In this document: in pieces, positions 8,173 through 14,093 of the stretch | How positions within the stretch are numbered: position 1 is the first letter of the stretch | Layout of the letters: the number at the start of each line of letters is the position of its first letter | Origin: Deltaproteobacteria bacterium | GTDB taxonomy: Bacteria > Bdellovibrionota_C > UBA2361 > JAAYZI01 | Reading direction: 5' to 3' | Assembly: GCA_012514925.1 (NCBI GenBank) | Contig: JAAYZI010000302.1 | Span: forward strand, 1-33,477 | Length of the DNA stretch: 33,477 bases | The notes under the pieces: model-generated | The model's input: the letters and a program-made list of their open reading frames with translations, nothing else | Told to the model about the DNA's origin: nothing | Database searches by the model: none | Made by a program: the position numbers and the translations under genes

Positions 8173-9633
8173 TCAGTTAAGCGCCTCCCGGCGCGCTCTA
8201 TCTAATCTGACCCCCGAAATAAGCGCGGTTACATCCAAATCAGTCGAATCGACAGGATCTGGATCTTGACTCTTAGAAGCGACGGTCGTTTGCGGAGCAG
8301 CCGCCTGCGCCAATTCCTCCACCTTCCCCTGCGGAAGGGCTAAAAGCTCCGGTTTATCACGGCGGCGGCGCGCCATTCCTAAAAGTGAGCCTTTCAACCA
8401 GGAATGTTCGCCCTCGTCTTTAACGCCTTCCTTACTCTGCTGGGATTGAATTAATTCCAGCTTCTGGACCAGAGAAGTCATGGCCGTGCGTAGCGCTGCG
8501 TTGCCATGACTGTAGAGGGTGCCGCCCGAACCAGCCCAGCGCCCAGCCGCGCGGTTAAAAGGCACTGCAAACGGTGCCCAGGCCGACTCTTCAAGTTTGG
8601 CCGCCCGCTCAAACTCATCTTTTAAGAGTTTGTTGGCCAAACCAAAACGCGTGCTAGCGTTCTCTAACACCACCAGATCGGCCCCGGCCGAGAGCATCCC
8701 ACGCAAGCGTGAGAGTTTATCCACTGAAGCATAAAGCGCGCTGGGATCGTTGTTTATGATAAAGGCTACTTTGTCTGAGACCCGCAGCAGTGTTTTAAGA
8801 AAAGCGCCACGCGCGCTTCCTCCGTCCACCACGACGCAATCAAAGAGATGGTCCAGCACTTCCAGCACCGAGAGCATCGTACGTGCGCAAGTGCTGCGCG
8901 AATCGTAGAGCCCATCAGCTTCCGCCGGAGGTGGCATGCAGTACAACAGCTCGGACTCTTCCCAGACTGGGACTAAGCACTGCTCTACGCACTCCTGAGT
9001 TACGGGGCGGTTCTGTTCGAGGATTAGCTGTAAATTCTCGTTAACAAATGGCCGTGCCTGCAAGAAACGGCTTAAATCCTGAGTCTCAAAATCAAAGTCG
9101 AGTAAGACTACTTTTTTACCGTGCTCTGCCAAACATTCGCCCAGTCCCGCCACCACCGAAGTTACCCCCAGTCCACCTTTCCCGCTTTCTACAAGAACAA
9201 GCTTACCGCTGCGAGCTTTTGCTCGGCGGCGTGATAGCAGAATAATTTTTCTCACGAACTCAGAGGCTGAAATATTGTCAGGCATAACATCGTCGGCACC
9301 TAGACGCGCCAACTGCTCAATGATGGAGATACTTGACAACGCCCTAGTAAGGTAAGGCACCAATGGAGTATCAGGAATGAGGCGTTTGATTGTGGAGATC
9401 GTGCATAGCTCTTGGAGCAGCATCTCCGGACCAGCGATGCAGATATCCGGAGCGCCGTGGAATTTTAGCTCTTCGGGAGCAAGTGGTTTCACGCTAATGC
9501 GCGGCAGAAAATCCAACTCAGGCAGTTCGGCTCTAAGAAAGGAATTGATGCGGTCCACGATTTTACCGCGAGACTCCGCGCTACGATCCACCACCACCAA
9601 TCGAACCATATCCGCCGCACTCCCTTGCCGCAT
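8173..9633 (-). CDS. cpaE: CpaE/TadZ-like MinD-family ATPase
   Basis: This 486-aa protein starts the Tad-like operon. The N-terminal 130 residues form a receiver-like atypical domain (VRLVVVDRSAESRGKIVDRI). It lacks a clear DD pair and acceptor Asp, as in other CpaE/TadZ proteins. A MinD/ParA-type P-loop follows at 149-160 (ESGKGGLGVTSV), with the switch-like segment LLDFDFETQDLSRFL at 177-191. The C-terminal 90 residues are charged and low in structure. TadZ/CpaE proteins localise the pilus machine to the pole or a focus in studied bacteria. The start could also be the ATG at 9609 (MVRLVVVD); neither has an ideal ribosome site. Confidence 0.88.
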   Translation of the reverse strand: MRQGSAADMVRLVVVDRSAESRGKIVDRINSFLRAELPELDFLPRISVKPLAPEELKFHGAPDICIAGPEMLLQELCTISTIKRLIPDTPLVPYLTRALSSISIIEQLARLGADDVMPDNISASEFVRKIILLSRRRAKARSGKLVLVESGKGGLGVTSVVAGLGECLAEHGKKVVLLDFDFETQDLSRFLQARPFVNENLQLILEQNRPVTQECVEQCLVPVWEESELLYCMPPPAEADGLYDSRSTCARTMLSVLEVLDHLFDCVVVDGGSARGAFLKTLLRVSDKVAFIINNDPSALYASVDKLSRLRGMLSAGADLVVLENASTRFGLANKLLKDEFERAAKLEESAWAPFAVPFNRAAGRWAGSGGTLYSHGNAALRTAMTSLVQKLELIQSQQSKEGVKDEGEHSWLKGSLLGMARRRRDKPELLALPQGKVEELAQAAAPQTTVASKSQDPDPVDSTDLDVTALISGVRLDRARREALN

Positions 9634-10033
9634 GAAAAGGCCTAAGCGTCTGCTAAACCACGTTTGACTGACGCTATGGCCCTATTCGGGTAAACTAAGT
9701 AAAAGTTTCCACTGAATATGAAAAAAGAAACCAAGGTCGATGCAATTGCAGCTGGCAGAGCCTTGCTGAAACGCTGTTATAACTTAACGCGTTTTAAAAT
9801 CTTATGCAAAATTGAAAGGAAAAATCGTAACTTTACTGCCGATTACCACTCGAATTTCGCCCTACGTAACCGTTACGATAGAGCCAAACCGACACCCCCG
9901 CCGAAAAAGGAGAAAAGAAGCTCACCCTCACAAATAACTGGAGAATTACTGGAGGCCTATGACTAATCGCGTAACCTCTTAATATAATTACCTAAATAAA
10001 AGGGTCGCACTATTAAAATTACGGGAAAAGGAT
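9634..10033. other. Intergenic stretch between the Tad-like operon and the histone-like gene
   Basis: About 400 bp upstream of the cpaE-like gene must hold its promoter, but I see no convincing -35/-10 pair. The only open frame (9718-9966, plus, 82 codons) has no ribosome site and no recognisable family. GTAACCGTT at 9866-9874 is one copy of the 9-mer that ends the dispersed repeats. Confidence 0.5.
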
Positions 10034-10072
10034 AAAAAAAGCGGCTCACAGTCAAACTGACCGTGAGCCGCT
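10034..10072 (-). terminator. Rho-independent terminator of the histone-like gene
   Basis: On the minus strand, arms AGCGGCTCACGGTCA and TGACTGTGAGCCGCT (10040-10072) pair almost perfectly around a 3-nt loop. A run of seven T follows. It lies 14 bp past the stop codon. Confidence 0.92.
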
Positions 10073-10086
10073 GATGGGAGGAGCTA

Positions 10087-10497
10087 CTACTTCTTCTTCG
10101 GCGTAGCCTTCCTAGTGGTCTTCTTAGCAGTCCTCTTGGTAGCCTTCTTGGCAACCTTCTTGACGGCTTTCTTAGCGACCTTCTTGACGACCCTCTTGGT
10201 GGCCTTTTTGGCAACCTTCTTGGTGGCCTTCTTGGCAACCTTCTTGGCGGTCGGAGCAGGAGTAGCGCCGCAGAGAGCGCAGCTTTTCACGGTTTTGCCG
10301 ACTTTTTTGGCAGTTCTCTTAGTGGCCTTCTTGACAGCTTTCTTAGCAACAGTCTTTGCTTTCTTGGCGGTCGGCTTGGCAACTTTCTTAGCAACTTTCT
10401 TAGCAACAGTCTTTGTCTTCTTAGCAACGGTCTTTTTCTTCTTAGCGGCCGGCTTAGCGGCCTTCTTAGCAACAGTCTTTCTCTTGACAGTAGCCAT
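10087..10497 (-). CDS. Lysine/alanine-rich histone H1-like DNA-binding protein
   Basis: From the ATG at 10497 the product is 136 aa, made almost entirely of AKK, VAKK, TAKK and KKATKR-type repeats. It is strongly basic and probably disordered. Such histone H1-like proteins (Hc1/AlgP type) bind DNA without sequence preference and compact the nucleoid. The start has AGGAG 7 nt upstream; an in-frame ATG at 10536 lacks one. A short break in the repeats at about 72-83 carries a CxxC pair (SCALCGATPAPT), which divides the protein into two basic halves. The repetitive codons can cause replication slippage, so length may vary between strains. It has its own terminator and a long leader, so it is probably a single-gene unit. 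Confidence 0.9.
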   Translation of the reverse strand: MATVKRKTVAKKAAKPAAKKKKTVAKKTKTVAKKVAKKVAKPTAKKAKTVAKKAVKKATKRTAKKVGKTVKSCALCGATPAPTAKKVAKKATKKVAKKATKRVVKKVAKKAVKKVAKKATKRTAKKTTRKATPKKK

Positions 10498-10560
10498 CTT
10501 TTTTCTCCTAAAAAAGGCTGAGACAACATCAAACATGCTGTCACACAGCGAGTTATGTCA

Positions 10561-10615
10561 GGGTCTAATCCTAAAAAGTGCCCCGCGCTTAAGCGCATGG
10601 GGGTTCGTGAGACCC
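10561..10615. promoter_or_regulatory. Nested inverted repeat in the leader of the histone-like gene
   Basis: The outer arms are GGGTCT (10561-10566) and AGACCC (10610-10615). Inside are CCCC (10581-10584) and GGGGG (10599-10603), around a perfect 12-bp palindrome GCGCTTAAGCGC (10585-10596). It lies 64-118 bp upstream of the histone-like start. It may fold in the mRNA leader or act as an operator; function is unknown. Confidence 0.5.
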
Positions 10616-10845
10616 GACACAAACACCATACACATCTTCACGCCATCGCCATAGTCCTTTTTTTTCAATAGATACATTTTATTATTGCTAATCTAAGATT
10701 GCTCTGGTCAGAGACGGGTAAGCACAGTCCCCCAGAATCTGTGCGCGATGCGGTACCAATACCCAACATGAGCCATTATTAGCATGTAGAAGTAGAGAAA
10801 TTCGACACTATTTCCAACACTATTTACAAAGCTAAGCCCCATTTT
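10616..10845. other. Intergenic stretch, nothing recognised
   Basis: About 230 bp, AT-rich near 10650-10700, between the divergent histone-like gene and the unknown gene. It probably includes the histone-like promoter. I see no tRNA, clear promoter or open frame with a ribosome site. Confidence 0.4.
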
Positions 10846-10947
10846 GTAACCGTTCACGCGCGGAATTGATCATGCAATTTTTGTTTTCAGCTTGGGCGGT
10901 AAAATTTCACTTTCTCTGGAGAAAGTAATATTTATGTAAACGGTTAC
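10846..10947 (+). repeat. 102-bp MITE-like element with 9-bp terminal inverted repeats
   Basis: It begins GTAACCGTT (10846-10854) and ends AACGGTTAC (10939-10947), which are exact inverted repeats. Inside are GGAATTGAT, ATGCAATTTTTGTTTTC, GGGCGGTAAAATTTC and the palindrome ACTTTCTCTGGAGAAAGT (10909-10926). A second copy is at 29509-29620. There is no coding capacity and no obvious target-site duplication. Confidence 0.75.
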
Positions 10948-10960
10948 CCCGTTTTTACAC

Positions 10961-10994
10961 TTAACCTGGATGTCTCATGAAGCATCCAGGTTAA
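10961..10994. promoter_or_regulatory. Perfect 12-bp inverted repeat upstream of the unknown gene
   Basis: TTAACCTGGATG (10961-10972) and CATCCAGGTTAA (10983-10994) are exact inverted repeats with a 10-nt spacer. They end 16 bp before the ribosome site of the gene at 11021. This could be a repressor operator or an mRNA hairpin. No poly-T tract follows, so it is not a typical terminator. Confidence 0.6.
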
Positions 10995-11020
10995 GAGAAC
11001 GCCCATTCCAAAGGAGGACC

Positions 11021-11758
11021 ATGCATTCGAAACTGGAAACAAGACTAACTCTGATCCCCTACGGCTACACCCGCTGTTACACAGTCGAGCTGGAAGCCTC
11101 CGCCGAAAAGCTGCAAGCCTTGGCAGATGAAATCCTTAACAACCTGCTCCCTGCAAGCATATTTCGAGGCGAAACGCTGCTTAACTTTAGCGGTACACAA
11201 GCCCGGACCAATCTTCTGAAAGATAGCCCTTACTCTTTTCAGCACCGACCCGAAGAGCTTTTTTTTATGACCGGCAAGGTCATCTTGCCATCTGAAGACG
11301 AAGCCCCACCAGACCAAAGCCCCCCTCCGCCACAGCGCTTCCAGGTCAGCATCCGCTCCCAATTCAAAGAGTTTAAAGGGTCTAAAGAAATCGAGCACTC
11401 TACCCAAATAACAATTGATTGGGGCTTGCCACAGACCTTCCCACTACGGGAATTTGTGTCGCTCTTAAAACCCGATATCGAGTACTTGCGTTTTGGATTC
11501 GACTTATTTCGGGCAAGGTTTTTATCCACCCTATTAGGTTGCTACCCGGTTGTAAGCGACAGCCTGCTGATCGAGGCGTTGCCAGGCCGGGTTGCCATAC
11601 AAACTATTTCGGAGGGACTAAAGCGCCAGACGGACCTGCCCCTTCAAAAAGATGGTTGGTTTGAAAAGACCACAGAAGTTCTAAAACGATCCTTAGATTT
11701 CGATTTAAAGCACGATTACCTGCTTCACGTCCTACCGGCGAAGAACCGCCGTCTCTAA
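11021..11758 (+). CDS. Conserved-looking protein of unknown function (245 aa)
   Basis: I do not recognise a family. The start at 11021 has a full AAGGAGG at 11011-11017, 3 nt away. The frame is open further up to an ATG at 10970, but that would run through the 12-bp inverted repeat and has no ribosome site. The protein is soluble, with no signal peptide, no membrane segment and no Cys-rich metal site. A proline-rich, acidic linker (SEDEAPPDQSPPPPQRF) at about 90-106 splits it into two parts. The C-terminal part has regular alternating strands and helices (QVSIRSQFKEFKG..STQITIDWG). It stands alone between a MITE-like element and a tandem-repeat array, and its stop codon is part of the first repeat unit. 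Confidence 0.75.
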   Translation: MHSKLETRLTLIPYGYTRCYTVELEASAEKLQALADEILNNLLPASIFRGETLLNFSGTQARTNLLKDSPYSFQHRPEELFFMTGKVILPSEDEAPPDQSPPPPQRFQVSIRSQFKEFKGSKEIEHSTQITIDWGLPQTFPLREFVSLLKPDIEYLRFGFDLFRARFLSTLLGCYPVVSDSLLIEALPGRVAIQTISEGLKRQTDLPLQKDGWFEKTTEVLKRSLDFDLKHDYLLHVLPAKNRRL

Positions 11759-11988
11759 AGGAGCACCCCTACTTTTTCTCTAAAGGAGCACCCCTACTTT
11801 TCCTAAAGGAGCACCCCTACTTTTGCCTAAAAAGGAGCACCCCTACTTTTTTCCTACTTTTTTCCCCTAGTTACTTCCCTAGAGGTGTCCCTAGAGGAGC
11901 ACCCCTACTTTTTCTCTACTTTTTTCCTCTAGTTATTTTTCCCTAGAGGTGCACCCCTACTTTTTCTCTACTTTTTTCCTCTAGTTAT
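11757..11988. repeat. Tandem-repeat array between convergent genes
   Basis: Six copies of the core GCACCCCTACTTTT occur. The first four are spaced 25, 23 and 26 bp apart (unit TAAAGGAGCACCCCTACTTT), starting at 11761, 11786, 11809 and 11835; two more are near 11897 and 11948. A second sub-repeat, CTACTTTTTTCCTCTAGTTA, occurs twice in the right half. Hairpins such as CCTCTAG/CTAGAGG (11926-11932 with 11943-11949) are followed or preceded by T/A runs. Both flanking stop codons are inside repeat units. The array may serve as a two-way terminator and looks prone to slippage. Confidence 0.85.
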
Positions 11989-12677
11989 TCCCAGGGGTCG
12001 TCGCCGGGGATGTGAAAGACCTTTTGTCTGCCTTTAGTGACTGGCTCTAACTCTACTGCTGCGCAAAGTTCGTCTAAGACGTGTTTGATACGGTGGCCGC
12101 TGGACTCCACCAACTCGGCTACTTCTTGCTGCTGCTTGGGGTCTTCTTCTCCGCTTTTCATAAGGTAGGCGGCACCAAGCACGGCGCCTAAGGGGTTGTT
12201 AATCTCGTGACGCAAAGTAGCCACCAGGGTTTTTACAGTTTCTGTGACAAGCGCCTGCATCTTAATCCGGGTTAACTCGCCTTGCAGCCGGTTTCGGTCA
12301 ATAATTCCGCTTACTAATGGCTTAAAAAGCCCTTCTTTGATCTGCACCTTATTTAAAAAATAAGCTGCTCCGGCCTGAATCGAGGCTCCTGGAATTTCCG
12401 GAGCAGTGTCCGAGCTGATCATTATCACGGCCAAACCCTCAAACCATCCCTCTCCCAACATCTCGATTCCGCGGCCATCCGGCAGATGCTCATCTAAGAT
12501 CACCAGGCAAAATTGATCCCGCGGAGCTGACTGCAAGTATGCACGCGCGCTTGAAAGATCATTAAAAACCACAGTTTCCAGGTCGGATAAGAAAGATTTA
12601 AGCCGCATAGTCAAGATTTTTACGAAATCTTGGTCATCATCAATAATCAAAACCTTATGGGGTGCTGATGTTGTCAT
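11985..12677 (-). CDS. Receiver domain fused to an orphan DHp (histidine phosphotransfer) domain
   Basis: This 230-aa protein has a receiver domain at about 6-125 (LIIDDDQDF acidic cluster, acceptor Asp62 in VILDEHLPDG, Lys110). A helical segment follows, carrying a classic kinase H-box, LRHEINNPLGAVLGAAYLM, with His157. The rest (165-210) completes a two-helix DHp-like bundle, but the chain ends with no ATP-binding domain (no N, G1 or G2 box). It cannot autophosphorylate by itself. It may dimerise through the DHp and relay phosphate between His157 and Asp62, or be a truncated kinase kept as a regulator. It is 8 bp after purE, so the two are co-transcribed, although no functional link to purine synthesis is obvious. 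The stop codon is inside the tandem array. Confidence 0.85.
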   Translation of the reverse strand: MTTSAPHKVLIIDDDQDFVKILTMRLKSFLSDLETVVFNDLSSARAYLQSAPRDQFCLVILDEHLPDGRGIEMLGEGWFEGLAVIMISSDTAPEIPGASIQAGAAYFLNKVQIKEGLFKPLVSGIIDRNRLQGELTRIKMQALVTETVKTLVATLRHEINNPLGAVLGAAYLMKSGEEDPKQQQEVAELVESSGHRIKHVLDELCAAVELEPVTKGRQKVFHIPGDDPWE

Positions 12678-12685
12678 GATTCAAG

Positions 12686-13186
12686 CTAAACTAGTGTGTT
12701 TTGCAAAGACGCCCTGGTCTGACTCTCCCTAAATTCAGAGAGCTTTTGCGCCAGCCGCTCATCGCTTAGCGCTAGTATTTGAACCGCCAACAAGCCTGCG
12801 TTCTTCGCGCCTCCCGATCCGATCGCAACCGTCGCCACCGGGACTCCACCCGGCATCTGCACGATTGAAAGTAATGAATCCAACCCACCCAGCACGCCAG
12901 TTTGTACCGGCACTCCGATTACCGGCAGGGTGGTTTGAGCTGCGACCACCCCGGGCAGGTGGGCGGCGCCGCCGGCACCAGCGATAATGACTTTAATGCC
13001 ACGACCTCTTGCCCCTTTGGCAAGCTCGGCCACAACCTCCGGCGCGCGGTGAGCGGAAGCCACTTTGTATTCACAAGCAACGTCAAACTGCCTCAGGATA
13101 TCACGGGCCGGGCTCATGGTGTCATGGTCGGAACTTGACCCCATCAGAATTAAAACTTGCGGAGTTTTATCTGCATCTGATGTCAT
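12686..13186 (-). CDS. purE: N5-carboxyaminoimidazole ribonucleotide mutase
   Basis: PurE converts N5-CAIR to CAIR in purine synthesis. The 166-aa length is normal for class I PurE. The active-site signatures are visible: MGSSSDHDTM at 15-24, SAHRAP at 44-49 (catalytic His46, equivalent to E. coli His45), and AGAGGAAHLPGVVAA at 69-83. GVPVQTGVLGGLDSLLSIVQMPGGVPVATV follows, as in the octameric family. The partner purK is not adjacent. The start is preceded by GGAG about 10 nt upstream. Only the downstream REC-DHp gene appears to share the transcript. Confidence 0.96.
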   Translation of the reverse strand: MTSDADKTPQVLILMGSSSDHDTMSPARDILRQFDVACEYKVASAHRAPEVVAELAKGARGRGIKVIIAGAGGAAHLPGVVAAQTTLPVIGVPVQTGVLGGLDSLLSIVQMPGGVPVATVAIGSGGAKNAGLLAVQILALSDERLAQKLSEFRESQTRASLQNTLV

Positions 13187-13472
13187 CTAGAAAAGTCTCC
13201 GATTCGGTTGTGTCCCAACTTGTTAAGAAGCGTCGTTTCAAGAAGACTGATCATACTATTAAATCCCCATTTTTCAACCCTTAACCCGTATGTTCTACCC
13301 AGGTTTCGTCGCAAGTCGAGTCAAGTGCTTGAAGCAGATTCATGTAGGTGGCTAGACGCAGCAGAAACTTGCTAAATATCCGGGTTAATGAGGCGGGGTA
13401 ACGATTAGTTGCCTTTGGACTAGGCGTAGGCTAAAAGTGTTTTTGGGCAGTCTTTAAGATAAGGCTCGGACT
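13187..13472. other. Divergent intergenic region, nothing recognised
   Basis: This 286-bp gap between divergent purE and the LysM lipoprotein gene should hold both promoters. A loose sigma70-like candidate for the lipoprotein is TTGCCT with TAAAAG 17 bp downstream (about 13409-13437), too weak to call. I see no RNA gene, purine riboswitch pattern or dispersed repeat. Confidence 0.4.
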
Positions 13473-14021
13473 ATGACGCGCATATTAATCTCTCTCTTAG
13501 TGACGCTTCTAGTGGGAGCTTGTGCTCCAACACACACAAGCAGACGGGAACGACAAGAGTATTTCACACACACGGTAGGAAGGCATGGGGAGAATCTTGG
13601 TTCAATTGCGCGATGGTACACAGGCTCCTCAAGCAATTGGGAGTTCTTACTAAGACATAATCCGGGATTAGATCCACAACGCATCCAAACGGGTGATGTG
13701 GTGCGTATCCCTAAAGCTTGGCTTATAACCACCAAGCCCATGCCTTCTTATACTTCGCGGCGGCCGACAGTGCGACGTCCGGCTCCGGTTTATCCAGGAC
13801 CCGATCCGACCCATCTTGAGCAGTTAGATCCAGTGCATGACGACCAGGGGCAAACAACTCCCCCTGCGGACCAAGTGCCGCCCGCCCAAGACCAATGGAA
13901 TATTGAAACGCCGGTCGTAGAACGGCCTCTGGAGCCAAGTCAGACTATTGTGTCTGATCCCGAATCGGAAGAGCGCCGCAGGCGTATTAGAGACCGGCTT
14001 TTGGATGATATGCTGCAGTAA
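13473..14021 (+). CDS. LysM-domain lipoprotein
   Basis: This 182-aa protein has a lipoprotein signal peptide: MTRILISLLVTLLVGAC, with lipobox LVGAC and Cys17 as the lipidation site. One LysM-like domain follows at about 31-80 (FTHTVGRHGENLGSIARWYTGSSSNWEFLLRHNPGLDP..IQTGDVVRIP). LysM domains bind peptidoglycan glycan chains. The rest (about 85-160) is Pro-rich and acidic, probably a flexible spacer. The last 20 residues form a charged helix. There is no catalytic domain, so a structural or adaptor role at the envelope is likely. AAGG lies 8 nt before the start. It is a single gene, convergent with the Hsp70 cluster. Confidence 0.88.
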   Translation: MTRILISLLVTLLVGACAPTHTSRRERQEYFTHTVGRHGENLGSIARWYTGSSSNWEFLLRHNPGLDPQRIQTGDVVRIPKAWLITTKPMPSYTSRRPTVRRPAPVYPGPDPTHLEQLDPVHDDQGQTTPPADQVPPAQDQWNIETPVVERPLEPSQTIVSDPESEERRRRIRDRLLDDMLQ

Positions 14022-14093
14022 ATCCTTAGTATCCAGTGACCGCTTGCGCATGGATCTGCTGCGCCTGACCCGAGGAATCCCCTTCCTTCGCCT

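Noticed and set aside
9718..9966. 82-codon plus-strand frame
   Set aside because: No ribosome site, no family, and it runs into a region with a dispersed 9-mer. It is treated as intergenic.
10115..10654. 179-codon hydrophobic plus-strand frame opposite the histone-like gene
   Set aside because: It is the antisense reading of AKK codon repeats, which gives artificial Leu/Phe/Ala-rich sequence.
11757..11988. Possible CRISPR array
   Set aside because: Units are 23-26 bp apart with no unique spacers, and repeats merge into each other. No cas gene is present.
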